A DNA stretch of 14,322 nt from an uncultured Campylobacter sp. (GCF_938045465.1 NZ_CALIBF010000023.1:1-14322); one strand, 5' to 3'; shown: positions 1 to 7,201, numbered from the stretch's first letter. A program made the numbers and translations. The notes: generated by a model not told the origin, from the sequence alone.

Positions 1-578
1 TTTAAAATTTCATCGCGTTTTAGCACGAAGCTGTTTTTGTTGGCGATGAGGTGCGCCGAGCTTTGCATTATGGTTTCTGCGGGCTGTAGCCCGTTTTGTT
101 TCATCGTAGCGCCGGTCTCTACGACATCGACGATAGCGTCGGCAAGCCCTATGAGCGGGGCTAGCTCGATCGAGCCGTAGAGTTTGATGATATTTACGGC
201 GACGGCCTTGGAAGCGAAGTATTCGCGAGTGATGTTGGGCATTTTCGTAGCGATTTTTAGGCTCGGAGCGCCGTAGTTTAGCTGAGTGCCCGCATGTACG
301 CCCACGCAGACGCGGCATTTTCCGATTTTAAGATCGAGCAGCGTAAGTACGTCGGGCCGGTGCTCCTCAAGCACGTCAAGCCCCACTACGCCGATATCCG
401 CCGCACCTCCCATAACGTAAGTGGGGATATCTTGGTTGCGGACGTAGAGGAATTTAAAATCGCCCTCTTGCATTATGAGTTTGCGATCCTCGAAAGCAAA
501 ATCAAGCCCGAAGATGGTTTTAAAAATTTTAAGCGTATCGTCGGCTATGCGGCCTTTCGGTAGCGCTATGGTTATCAT
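1..578 (-). CDS. hisG: ATP phosphoribosyltransferase, short form (HisG), 3' end cut by window edge
   Basis: HisG catalyses the first step of histidine biosynthesis, joining ATP and PRPP to make phosphoribosyl-ATP in the cytoplasm. 192 codons are visible. The protein begins MITIALPKGRI, typical of the family, and residues 138-159 (E...G...DVVETGATM) fit the HisG signature around the PRPP site exactly. The N-terminus, the segment KIATKMPNITREYF and the SSAHLIANKNSF stretch near the end resemble the short (HisZ-dependent) form of about 205 residues much more than the long form, so only some 10-15 residues should be missing. The ATG overlaps the coaX stop as ATGA, with an AAGGGG ribosome-binding site five bases upstream. 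It is the last visible gene of the leftward operon. A short form needs a HisZ partner, which is not in this window. The identity is secure; the short-form assignment is inferred because the C-terminus is out of view. Confidence 0.93.
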   Translation of the reverse strand, partial: MITIALPKGRIADDTLKIFKTIFGLDFAFEDRKLIMQEGDFKFLYVRNQDIPTYVMGGAADIGVVGLDVLEEHRPDVLTLLDLKIGKCRVCVGVHAGTQLNYGAPSLKIATKMPNITREYFASKAVAVNIIKLYGSIELAPLIGLADAIVDVVETGATMKQNGLQPAETIMQSSAHLIANKNSFVLKRDEIL

Positions 579-1195
579 GCTAGCCCCTTTTTTGCGATCA
601 AGCTTACCATCGATTTAAAGATCAGATCCTTTTCGTAGATCGAGTTGCGAAAATACCGCATCAGATAGGCTCCGTCGCCGCCCGTGAAGTAAATTTTATT
701 ATTGCCCGCGATGTTTTCGATCGTAAGCACGATAGGCTTTAAAATCCCGTAATTTACGGCGTTTACGGTCTTTTGCGGTAGCGGGTCCAGATCGATATTG
801 GTTGAAAGCGTTACATCCAGCACGGGCGCGATGCTCGCAAACGACTTTAAAAGCGTGCCGATACCAGGCATTATAAATCCGCCTAGGTGCGAGCTTTTAA
901 ACATCAAATCCACGGTGATTGCGCTGCCCGCATCGACGACGACGCCCGTCGCTACCGCGGAGCACGCCGCTATGCGGTCGATCCCAAGCCCGCGGTAGGC
1001 GGTTTTTAGCTCAAAGTGCGGCGCCAGATCGACAAACAGAGGGTTTTTCAGCTTTTTTTTCACGCTATCATTGACGTTAATGAAAAAAATTCGCTCCTTC
1101 GGCTCGTACCGCATAAACTCCGCTACGGGCATACTTTGCGTTACGCCGCCTTTATAAAATTTAACCCTGGAATTTCCTACGTCACACAAAAGCAT
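575..1195 (-). CDS. coaX: Type III pantothenate kinase (CoaX)
   Basis: CoaX phosphorylates pantothenate, the first step of coenzyme A synthesis, using an ASKHA-fold domain that needs a monovalent cation. The 206 residues carry the expected motifs in order: DVGNS at 5-9 (phosphate 1), GIDR at 71-74 (pantothenate binding), DAGSAITVD at 88-96 (phosphate 2 with the catalytic Asp at 88), GGFIMPG at 105-111, and TGGDG at 171-175 (adenosine end). The protein is shorter than the roughly 250-residue forms of other phyla but agrees with the compact versions of Helicobacter and Campylobacter. Its start overlaps the upstream unknown gene by 14 bases and its stop overlaps hisG by 4, so translation is probably coupled. 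No regulator-type HTH is visible; older annotations of this family as a Bvg accessory factor rest on the same domain. Confidence 0.94.
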   Translation of the reverse strand: MLLCDVGNSRVKFYKGGVTQSMPVAEFMRYEPKERIFFINVNDSVKKKLKNPLFVDLAPHFELKTAYRGLGIDRIAACSAVATGVVVDAGSAITVDLMFKSSHLGGFIMPGIGTLLKSFASIAPVLDVTLSTNIDLDPLPQKTVNAVNYGILKPIVLTIENIAGNNKIYFTGGDGAYLMRYFRNSIYEKDLIFKSMVSLIAKKGLA

Positions 1196-1514
1196 AGAGG
1201 CTAAATCCGTTTTCTTTTAAAAATTTCGCGCTTTTAGAGCACATCTGCGAGTTGTAAAACAGCACGCGCTTTTTTACGACCTTGCCTAGGCTTGCGCTAA
1301 TGTCGCTTGCGAGCGAGAGCAGAAATTCCGCGTCGCGCATTACAAAGCGAGATTTTGCGTCGCGCATAAACAAAAGGACGTTGTAGTTTTTTAGATCCAC
1401 GCCGAAATACGCGCCATATGAGCGCGAGCGCGTGAAGCTAGCGATATCTAGCGTTTGGAATTTTTGAAGCAGAAGCCCTTCACGAACGCAGAGTTTTGAA
1501 ATTTTATCTAGCAT
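1182..1514 (-). CDS. Conserved-context hypothetical protein, 110 residues
   Basis: I do not recognise this protein. It has no signal peptide or membrane segment, and looks like a small mixed alpha/beta cytoplasmic protein. The C-terminal 28 residues run RVLFYNSQMCSKSAKF and then LKENGF, a strand-loop-helix pattern faintly like the end of rhodanese or ArsC domains. The usual catalytic Cys position of a rhodanese would be Asn here, so no activity should be assumed. I chose ATG at 1514; an in-frame TTG at 1517 would add one residue. The gene overlaps the lipoprotein gene upstream by 11 bases and coaX downstream by 14, so it is surely translated with them. From memory, a hypothetical gene occupies the same place beside coaX in C. 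jejuni (Cj0395c), which supports a real gene but gives no function. Confidence 0.72.
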   Translation of the reverse strand: MLDKISKLCVREGLLLQKFQTLDIASFTRSRSYGAYFGVDLKNYNVLLFMRDAKSRFVMRDAEFLLSLASDISASLGKVVKKRVLFYNSQMCSKSAKFLKENGFSLYAFV

Positions 1515-2517
1515 CAAAATTTAAAATTTTATCGTCATAGTAAAACGAGCTGCCTGCGATAAAGGACTTATCCTCGAACTCGCCATTTAGCTCGTAGATC
1601 GCCTGACCTTCTAAATTTTCGTCGGTACGGATCACGTAGCCGTTGCGCTCGATGATATACAGATAACCGCCGCTAAGCAGTGCGCCGCTAAACTGCGCGA
1701 AGGTGAATTTGCGCGATTTGATCAAATTTAGCCCGCGATCCAGTAGCTCGACTCTGCCGTCTTTTAAGAAAAGATAAATTCTATCGCCGCTAAAAATCAC
1801 GTCTTTGATGTCTACGTTATGGTTTTTATTGCCCGCAGGACTTACCAGCATTAGCCTAGTGGCAGTTACGGCATAAAGGTTATCGCCCTTGTTTTCTAAG
1901 GCGATAATGTTGTTAAAAAACGGCTGGTTGCTCACGACGAAATCGCGTGCCGAGCGCCCGCCTACGTTTTCTGCGATGCTGATTAGTCCGTCTAACGCAG
2001 GATAAGCGATAAGTTGGTTGATAAATAGCGGTGACGCCACGCGCGAATCGATTGCGAATGCATCGCCTACTTTATGATCGAGTACCACTGCGCCCGAGCT
2101 TAGCTTGATAAGCATAATCGAATCATCGCTCATCACTAAAGCCAAATCATCGCCGCGTATATTTGCACTGAGCGCTTGTCTGCCGAGGGCTTTTTCAAAT
2201 TTTACGGCACCTGTGCTACCAACTACTTTAAGCGTGCCATTGATGTCGGTTACGACGAAATTTCCGTCATATTCGCCTAAAAATTTCTCACTTTTTAAGA
2301 CTTTGAAATTTTTCACCAAGCCGTTTTTAGAGATGACTTCGCCGTCTTTTAGCGTAGCACCATCTTTACTAACCGCTACGATTTCTGATGGCAGTAAGCC
2401 GTTAAATTTCATATCACCTGTGATGTTTTCGTCGCTAGGTTCGAAATACTGGCGCTTCGTCGAGCAGCCTAAAAATAAAAACGATAGTAAAAGCGTAAAT
2501 ATCAGCGTTTTTTTCAT
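1504..2517 (-). CDS. Predicted lipoprotein with beta-propeller-like repeats (BamB-like candidate)
   Basis: This 337-residue protein begins with a clear lipoprotein signal: positive MKK, a hydrophobic stretch, and the lipobox LFLGC with the lipidated Cys at 18. It should therefore be an envelope lipoprotein facing the periplasm. The body has no membrane segment and consists of short beta-strand-like units repeated roughly every 40 residues. Examples are EYDGNFVVTDINGTLKVV, SPLFINQLIAYPALDGLISI, GDNLYAVTATRLMLV, GDRIYLFLKDGRVELLD and GGYLYIIERNGYVIR. Such units are typical of PQQ-like beta-propellers including BamB of the outer-membrane assembly machine. The gene directly follows a YfgM-like gene, overlapping it by one base, which is the yfgM-bamB order of gammaproteobacteria. 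The start has a GGAGG site nine bases upstream, inside the previous gene. The lipoprotein call is firm; the BamB relation is inference from pattern and context. Confidence 0.85.
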   Translation of the reverse strand: MKKTLIFTLLLSFLFLGCSTKRQYFEPSDENITGDMKFNGLLPSEIVAVSKDGATLKDGEVISKNGLVKNFKVLKSEKFLGEYDGNFVVTDINGTLKVVGSTGAVKFEKALGRQALSANIRGDDLALVMSDDSIMLIKLSSGAVVLDHKVGDAFAIDSRVASPLFINQLIAYPALDGLISIAENVGGRSARDFVVSNQPFFNNIIALENKGDNLYAVTATRLMLVSPAGNKNHNVDIKDVIFSGDRIYLFLKDGRVELLDRGLNLIKSRKFTFAQFSGALLSGGYLYIIERNGYVIRTDENLEGQAIYELNGEFEDKSFIAGSSFYYDDKILNFDAR

Positions 2518-3068
2518 TATTTATTGCCTCCATAGTGTTTCAAAGCAAGTGCGATTTGACGAACTGGCGAGTTGAGCGGAATTTTATCTAGCTCTGCGTG
2601 AGCTTGCTCGATTTTGCCCTCTTTTAGTAGGTCGTAGCCTTTGAGCAAAGAATCGTAATCGGCGAGTAGCACTCCGCCTTGTTTGCCGTTTTGTAGATTT
2701 ATTATCTCTTTTAGCACAACATCGATGCCTTGGGTATTTTCTAGCGCCGCTCGCTCGTCTGCAGAGCCGTTTTGCAAAATATAAAGAGCGTATAGATTTA
2801 TATCTTTTTGCTTAAGCTCGGCTAACTTAGCGTCGTCGCGCTTGTTAAGCAGCTCGTCATAGATCGCATTAGCACTTGCTATGCGGCGATCGCTTAGAAA
2901 TTCATTTGCGTAATATCCGATAAACGCCACGATCAAAACCGCAGCCAAAAATATCAGCGGCTTTTTGTATTTTTTTACGAAAATTTCACTTTTTATGACG
3001 CTTTCTAGAAACTGCTCTTCGGTGCCAATTTCTTTTTTCACGCCTTCGATGTCGTCTTTTAAAGCCAA
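2517..3068 (-). CDS. Membrane-anchored YfgM-like (TPR_21-type) protein
   Basis: The 183-residue protein has a charged cytoplasmic head, one membrane span at about residues 37-53 (PLIFLAAVLIVAFIGYY), and a helical periplasmic tail. The tail contains ASANAIYDELL, a stretch KLAELKQKDINLYALYIL and a C-terminal block EGKIEQAHAELDKIPLNSPVRQIALALK, which read like tetratricopeptide helices. Head-span-TPR with about 200 residues is the layout of YfgM, a SecYEG-associated periplasmic chaperone-like protein in E. coli. The start is TTG: it has AAAGGA seven bases upstream and no nearby in-frame ATG. It is the first gene of the leftward operon, with its promoter about 30 bases upstream, and is followed by the BamB-like lipoprotein. 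The topology is clear; the YfgM name rests on architecture and context, since I cannot run a profile search. Confidence 0.78.
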   Translation of the reverse strand: MALKDDIEGVKKEIGTEEQFLESVIKSEIFVKKYKKPLIFLAAVLIVAFIGYYANEFLSDRRIASANAIYDELLNKRDDAKLAELKQKDINLYALYILQNGSADERAALENTQGIDVVLKEIINLQNGKQGGVLLADYDSLLKGYDLLKEGKIEQAHAELDKIPLNSPVRQIALALKHYGGNK

Positions 3069-3075
3069 AATTTAG

Positions 3076-3081
3076 TCCTTT
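3076..3081 (-). promoter_or_regulatory. Ribosome-binding site fixing the TTG start of the YfgM-like gene
   Basis: The minus strand reads AAAGGA here, seven bases before TTG at 3068. It is the only good Shine-Dalgarno match upstream of this reading frame and no ATG lies near it, so TTG is the best start. Confidence 0.75.
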
Positions 3082-3100
3082 ATTTGAGAAAATCGGCGTA

Positions 3101-3109
3101 ATTGTAGCA
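3101..3109 (-). promoter_or_regulatory. Extended -10 promoter of the leftward operon
   Basis: On the minus strand the bases read TGC-TACAAT, an extended -10 (TGn then a hexamer one mismatch from TATAAT) lying about 33 bases before the TTG start. The upstream flank is T/A-rich without a clear -35 box, as is usual for Campylobacter sigma-70 promoters. It sits back to back with the gatC promoter in a 116-base divergent gap. Confidence 0.6.
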
Positions 3110-3148
3110 TAAAAAATTTTAAATACCGCCTAAGATAAAGAATTTTTA

Positions 3149-3157
3149 TGATATAAT
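3149..3157 (+). promoter_or_regulatory. Extended -10 promoter of the gatC-to-glyA operon
   Basis: The bases read TGA-TATAAT, a perfect extended -10, preceded by a T-rich run (TTTTTA) and no obvious -35, which is the Campylobacter sigma-70 pattern. It lies 28 bases before the gatC ATG. Because all the following genes overlap or abut, it probably drives gatC, pilT, cvpA, fur, lysS and glyA. Confidence 0.75.
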
Positions 3158-3184
3158 GTCGCATTTATCAGAAAAAGGAAAGTT

Positions 3185-3472
3185 ATGATAATAGACGATG
3201 CCTTGCTAAGCAAGCTGGAAAGGCTATCTGCTCTTAAAATTCCAGATGCTAAGCGAGAAGAATTTAAAGGGCAATTAAATAATATCGTAGATTTTGTAGA
3301 AATTCTAAATGAGCTGGATTTACAAAGCGGCGAGGCGGCTATCACTACGCTAAAAGGCGGTACTCCGTTTCGCAAAGATATCCCACGCAAAAGCGACATC
3401 GCAGAAAGCGTCTTAAAGCATGCTCCGCAGTCCGAAGGCGGCTACTTCGTAGTACCGAAAATCATCGATTGA
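3185..3472 (+). CDS. gatC: Asp-tRNA(Asn)/Glu-tRNA(Gln) amidotransferase subunit C
   Basis: GatC is the small belt subunit that holds GatA and GatB together in the amidotransferase that converts Glu-tRNA(Gln) and Asp-tRNA(Asn) to Gln-tRNA and Asn-tRNA. The 95-residue size is normal. The helical N-terminus (LLSKLERLSALKI), the segment GQLNNIVDFVEILNELD and the C-terminal part with FRKDIPRKSD and GGYFVVPKIID follow the family pattern. The ATG has an AAGGAAA site close upstream and lies just after a perfect extended -10 promoter. It is the first gene of a long operon. GatA and GatB are not in the window, which is usual for this phylum, where the gat genes are scattered. Confidence 0.92.
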   Translation: MIIDDALLSKLERLSALKIPDAKREEFKGQLNNIVDFVEILNELDLQSGEAAITTLKGGTPFRKDIPRKSDIAESVLKHAPQSEGGYFVVPKIID

Positions 3473-3482
3473 AAGGAATTTT

Positions 3483-4565
3483 ATGGAAGAAGTTCAAAGA
3501 AATTTAGTAGATATCGAAACCCTACTAAAAACCGTCGTTTTTAACAAAGCGAGCGACCTTCACTTAGTTTCGCGCTCGGCGCCTCAAATACGTATCGACG
3601 GAACATTGCGCCCGCTTGCCATGGATCCGCTTAAGGGCACGGATATCGAGTATATCTGCTACGCGCTCATTACCGATGCGCAAAAAAGTGCGCTCGAGGA
3701 AAATAAAGAGCTCGACTTTGCGATCGAGCTTCCTAATATCGGACGCTTCCGTGGTAACTACTACTACACTATGAACGGTGATTTGGCTGCCGCATTTCGT
3801 ATTATTCCTATCGATATTCCTAGCCTGGACGATTTAAAAGCCCCTACGATTTTTAAAGAGGTGGTCAAGCACGAAAAAGGCATGATTTTGGTTACCGGAC
3901 CTACCGGTAGTGGTAAATCAACTACTCTTGCCGCGATGCTAAACGAGATCAACGAAAAAGAGCGCAAGCATATCATCACCGTTGAAGATCCGGTCGAGTT
4001 CGTCCATACCAATAAAAAAGCGCTTTTCTCTCACAGAAATATCGGCACCGATACCCATTCCTACGCTAATGCGTTAAAATTTGCCTTGCGTGAGGACCCG
4101 GATATTATCCTAGTTGGTGAGATGCGCGATAGAGAGACTATCTCGATTGCCATTACCGCGGCTGAGACCGGTCACTTGGTATTTGGTACGCTACACACCA
4201 ACTCCGCGATGCAAACGATCAACCGTATTATCGATAGCTTTGATGGCGGCGAGCAGCTCCAAGTACGAAATATGCTCTCTGTCTCACTTACCGCGGTCAT
4301 CTCGCAATCGCTTTTGCCGAAGCTTGGCGGTGGACGTATCGCGATTCATGAAATTTTGCTAAATAACAATGCCGTAGCGAATCTAATCCGCGAAAACAAG
4401 GTGCATCAAATTTACTCTCAAATGCAGCTAAATCAGCAATCTACCGGTATGATAACTCAAACTCAAGCGATGGTTAAAGCGATCCGTGCAAATCAAATTT
4501 CAAAAGACACGGCATTTAGGTATTCGACTAACCTACAAGAGCTAATAGGCGTGGTGGGTGCTTGA
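3483..4565 (+). CDS. pilT: PilT-type twitching/retraction ATPase
   Basis: PilT is the hexameric ATPase that powers retraction of type IV pili from the cytoplasmic side. All hallmarks of this secretion-ATPase family appear in the 360 residues: an N-terminal PAS-like region (ASDLHLVSRSAPQIRIDG), Walker A GPTGSGKST at 139-147, the Asp box ITVEDPVEF at 165-173, Walker B DPDIILVGEMRD at 205-216, and the His box ending FGTLHTNS at about 226-241. The PilT-specific AIRNLIRE motif is present as AVANLIREN at 297-305, separating it from PilB. The ATG follows the gatC stop by ten bases with an AAAGGA site. The gene lies between gatC and cvpA, where C. jejuni, from memory, has none. No other pilus gene is in the window. 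A PilT acting in another secretion system is possible. Confidence 0.93.
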   Translation: MEEVQRNLVDIETLLKTVVFNKASDLHLVSRSAPQIRIDGTLRPLAMDPLKGTDIEYICYALITDAQKSALEENKELDFAIELPNIGRFRGNYYYTMNGDLAAAFRIIPIDIPSLDDLKAPTIFKEVVKHEKGMILVTGPTGSGKSTTLAAMLNEINEKERKHIITVEDPVEFVHTNKKALFSHRNIGTDTHSYANALKFALREDPDIILVGEMRDRETISIAITAAETGHLVFGTLHTNSAMQTINRIIDSFDGGEQLQVRNMLSVSLTAVISQSLLPKLGGGRIAIHEILLNNNAVANLIRENKVHQIYSQMQLNQQSTGMITQTQAMVKAIRANQISKDTAFRYSTNLQELIGVVGA

Positions 4566-5242
4566 TGGAGGGTATTAATTGGTTCGACGTCGGCTGTTTG
4601 GTACTCGTAGTGCTCTTCGGACTACGCGGTATCACTAATGGCATCGTAAAAGAAATTTTTGGAATTTTGGGTCTCATCGGCGGTCTTTTTGCCGCGATGC
4701 GCTATAAAACTATGGCAGGCGAGTGGATTGCAGCAAAAATTCCAGCTTTGCAGAATGCAAACGGCGTGCTTTCGGGCGACACGACGCAGGTTCTCATCGG
4801 CTTTATCGCTGTGCTTTTTGGCGTATGGATCTCGTGTCTGATTATAGGCGAAATCATTTCAAAATTCTTTAAATGGAGCGGACTCGGATTTGTCGATAAG
4901 ATCGGCGGGTTCGTGTTTAGCGTAAGTAAAATTTTCTTGATTTTTGCCGTTATTGTTACACTTGCAAGCGGTCCTATGTCGATGAACGAACAGACCAAAA
5001 GGTATTTTGAAAGCAGCAAAACTGCGCCGATTTTTTTAAAAATCGGAAATTGGATTTTAAATCTCAAAGACGATCCGAAGATCAAACAAAGCTTAGATTC
5101 TATCGGTTCTAAGATGGATGATAAGCTCTTAAAAGATCAAAATTCTACCGCCCGTATGAACTCGGATCAAAATCAAAGCACTGAACCTAGCGATTTTAAC
5201 GCCAGTTCAGAAGTAAATTCTACAGAAAGGACAAAATTATGA
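4565..5242 (+). CDS. cvpA: CvpA family inner-membrane protein
   Basis: The 225-residue protein has four hydrophobic segments at about 7-22, 31-47, 75-97 and 113-135. It begins MEGINWFDVGCL and continues LRGITNGIVKEIFGILGLIGG, both typical of the CvpA/colicin V production family of inner-membrane proteins, whose biochemical role is not settled and which affect envelope stress and colicin V export in E. coli. The last 35 residues are polar and rich in Asn, Ser, Asp and Gln (DQNSTARMNSDQNQSTEPS), a tail not expected in the core family. I chose ATG at 4565, sharing one base with the pilT stop; a TTG directly before it would add one residue. It overlaps fur by four bases. From memory the same cvpA-fur neighbourhood exists in C. 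jejuni (Cj0399-Cj0400). Confidence 0.87.
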   Translation: MEGINWFDVGCLVLVVLFGLRGITNGIVKEIFGILGLIGGLFAAMRYKTMAGEWIAAKIPALQNANGVLSGDTTQVLIGFIAVLFGVWISCLIIGEIISKFFKWSGLGFVDKIGGFVFSVSKIFLIFAVIVTLASGPMSMNEQTKRYFESSKTAPIFLKIGNWILNLKDDPKIKQSLDSIGSKMDDKLLKDQNSTARMNSDQNQSTEPSDFNASSEVNSTERTKL

Positions 5243-5706
5243 ATGCAAAAATCGAAAATTTAGAGTTTGACGCTCTAATTGTTGAGTTTAAAAAGGCACT
5301 TGCCGCTAGCGGTCTAAAATATACCAAGCAGCGCGAAGTTTTGCTCCGCACGCTTTATAACAATAACAAACACTTCACGCCCGAGGCGCTTCATAACGAG
5401 ATCAAAGCGAAATTCCCCGAACTAAACGTAGGCATAGCGACGGTGTATCGCACCCTAAATTTACTAGAGGATTCGGGAATGGCGACATCGATCTCATTTG
5501 GCGCGCAGGGCAAGAAATTTGAGCTTGCAAATAAACCTCACCACGACCACTTAATCTGCAAAAGCTGCAACAAGATCATAGAATTTCAAGACGCGACTAT
5601 CGAGCGCAAACAGCTTGCCGTCGCCAAAGAGCACGGTTTTACGCTTACGGGACATATGATGCAGCTGTATGGAATTTGCCCTGAATGTGCGGCAAAAAGG
5701 AAGTAG
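5239..5706 (+). CDS. fur: Ferric uptake regulator (Fur)
   Basis: Fur is a metal-sensing dimeric repressor that binds Fur boxes when loaded with iron and controls iron uptake and storage genes. The 155 residues contain the winged-helix DNA-binding domain at about 25-85 (TKQREVLLRTLY, then the recognition helix region NVGIATVYRTLNLLEDSG). The metal-binding HHDHLIC follows at 101-107. Two Cys pairs for structural zinc, C107/C110 and C147/C150, are both intact. The gene begins inside the last codons of cvpA (ATGA overlap), with AAAGGA upstream. No separate promoter is evident in front of it, so iron-regulator levels depend on the upstream operon promoters; transcription of fur from distant upstream promoters has been reported for C. 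jejuni. Choosing Fur over PerR or Zur rests mainly on the conserved neighbours cvpA and lysS. Confidence 0.93.
   Translation: MNAKIENLEFDALIVEFKKALAASGLKYTKQREVLLRTLYNNNKHFTPEALHNEIKAKFPELNVGIATVYRTLNLLEDSGMATSISFGAQGKKFELANKPHHDHLICKSCNKIIEFQDATIERKQLAVAKEHGFTLTGHMMQLYGICPECAAKRK
5696..5701 (+). promoter_or_regulatory. Ribosome-binding site fixing the TTG start of lysS
   Basis: AAAGGA lies six bases before TTG at 5708. An in-frame ATG at 5669 is inside fur, has no such site and would add 13 unrelated residues to LysS, so the TTG start is preferred. Confidence 0.78.
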
Positions 5707-5707
5707 A

Positions 5708-7201
5708 TTGTTCGACTCCCAACTAGAAAATCAAAGGATAGACAAGGCGTCGGAACTTCGGGATTTAGGGGCTAATCCCTATCCGCACTTTCTAAAAAAA
5801 GATATGAGTATAGCCGAGTTTAAAGAGAAATTCGGCTACATAAAAGATACCGAAGATAAAAAAGCGAGCGAGGAGGTAAGCCTTGCCGGAAGGTTAAAGC
5901 TAAAGCGTGTCGCGGGCAAATCCACCTTCGCAAACATAGAAGATCAAAGCGGCAATATTCAAATTTATTACTCTCGCGACAGCATAGGCGAGGAGGATTA
6001 CGCTAAATTTAAGAAAAATCTCGAAGTGGGCGATATAATTTTGGTGCGCGGATACGCTTTCGTCACCCAAACGGGCGAGTTTTCGATCCATGCCAGCAAA
6101 ATAACGCTCGCATCCAAAGCGATCTGCCCGCTTCCGGAGAAATTTCACGGCCTTGTCGATATCGAGATGCGCTACCGCCAAAGATATCTTGATATGATAA
6201 TGAACCCCGAGGTCCGCGAGGATTTTATCAAGCGCTCGATCATCGTGAGCGAGATCCGCAGCTTTTTTGAGAAGCACGGATTTTTGGAGGTCGAAACGCC
6301 GATGATGCACCCTATCGCGGGCGGCGCGAATGCTAAGCCTTTCATCACGCACCACAACGCCCTAGACGTCGATCGCTACCTACGTATCGCTCCGGAGCTG
6401 TATCTTAAGCGCCTCGTCGTAGGCGGCATGGAGGCGGTCTTTGAGATCAACCGAAACTTCCGTAACGAGGGTATGGACCTGACGCACAATCCGGAATTTA
6501 CAAGCATAGAATTCTACTGGGCGTGGCATGATTATAACGACGCGATGAACCTAACTGAGGAGCTATTTAAAGCGCTGTTTAAGAGGCTCGGGCTAGGCGA
6601 AATTTTAACTTACGATGAGCGTGAGATCGATTTTTCAAAGCCTTTTGCGCGCATAAAGTATCTAGACGCGCTTACGCAGATAGGCGGCATTGAGTCGCAG
6701 ATCGTAAATGATCGCGAAAAGATCATCGCAAAGCTCGAAGAGGATAGGTTTGAAGTCAATGAAAAGCTCGATCTAGGCCACCTGCAGAGCGAACTTTTTG
6801 ATAATTACGTAGAAGCTAAGCTCATAAATCCGACCTTCATCGTGGATTTTCCGATCTCGATCAGCCCGCTTTCGCGCAGAAGCGACGAAAATCCGCAGAT
6901 AGCCGAGAGATTTGAGCTCTACATCGCGGGCAAGGAGCTAGCCAACGCCTTTAACGAGCTGAACGATCCGCTCGATCAATACGCTAGATTTAAGGCTCAA
7001 ATCGACGCCAAAAATGCAGGCGACGACGAAGCTCACGAGATGGACGAGGATTACGTCCGCGCGCTTAGTTACGCGATGCCGCCGACTACCGGCTGGGGGC
7101 TCGGCATCGACCGCTTGGCGATGATTTTACTGAATAAAAAATCGATCCGCGACGTGATTTTATTCCCCGCGATGAGGCCGCTAAATTTAGAGAAGGAGTG
7201 A
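5708..7201 (+). CDS. lysS: Lysyl-tRNA synthetase, class II
   Basis: LysS charges tRNA(Lys) with lysine using ATP. The 497-residue length is usual. Residues about 57-135 form the OB-fold anticodon-binding domain (SLAGRLKLKRVAGKSTFANIEDQ). The class II catalytic core follows: motif 1 around 191-202 (FLEVETPMMHP), motif 2 in 242-270 (AVFEINRNFRNEGMD then THNPEFTSIEFY), and motif 3 GWGLGIDR at 462-469. The start is TTG, one base after the fur stop; from there the protein begins MFDSQLENQRIDKA, matching how the family normally starts. Its stop lies two bases before the glyA start. The adjacency fur-lysS-glyA is, from memory, conserved in Campylobacter. Confidence 0.96.
   Translation: MFDSQLENQRIDKASELRDLGANPYPHFLKKDMSIAEFKEKFGYIKDTEDKKASEEVSLAGRLKLKRVAGKSTFANIEDQSGNIQIYYSRDSIGEEDYAKFKKNLEVGDIILVRGYAFVTQTGEFSIHASKITLASKAICPLPEKFHGLVDIEMRYRQRYLDMIMNPEVREDFIKRSIIVSEIRSFFEKHGFLEVETPMMHPIAGGANAKPFITHHNALDVDRYLRIAPELYLKRLVVGGMEAVFEINRNFRNEGMDLTHNPEFTSIEFYWAWHDYNDAMNLTEELFKALFKRLGLGEILTYDEREIDFSKPFARIKYLDALTQIGGIESQIVNDREKIIAKLEEDRFEVNEKLDLGHLQSELFDNYVEAKLINPTFIVDFPISISPLSRRSDENPQIAERFELYIAGKELANAFNELNDPLDQYARFKAQIDAKNAGDDEAHEMDEDYVRALSYAMPPTTGWGLGIDRLAMILLNKKSIRDVILFPAMRPLNLEKE
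7193..7198 (+). promoter_or_regulatory. Ribosome-binding site fixing the GTG start of glyA
   Basis: AAGGAG sits five bases before GTG at 7204. An alternative GTG at 7198 overlaps this site and would be too close to any Shine-Dalgarno sequence, so 7204 is chosen. Confidence 0.75.

Noticed and set aside
294..563. Plus-strand 89-residue frame in hisG
   Set aside because: It is a shadow of hisG, whose translation matches the enzyme signature throughout.
5669..5707. Upstream ATG start for lysS within fur
   Set aside because: No ribosome-binding site and extra residues unlike LysS; the TTG at 5708 has a good AAAGGA site and gives the normal N-terminus.
5900..6355. Minus-strand 151-residue frame in lysS
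   Set aside because: It lies wholly within the conserved lysS sequence and has no family resemblance or translation signal.
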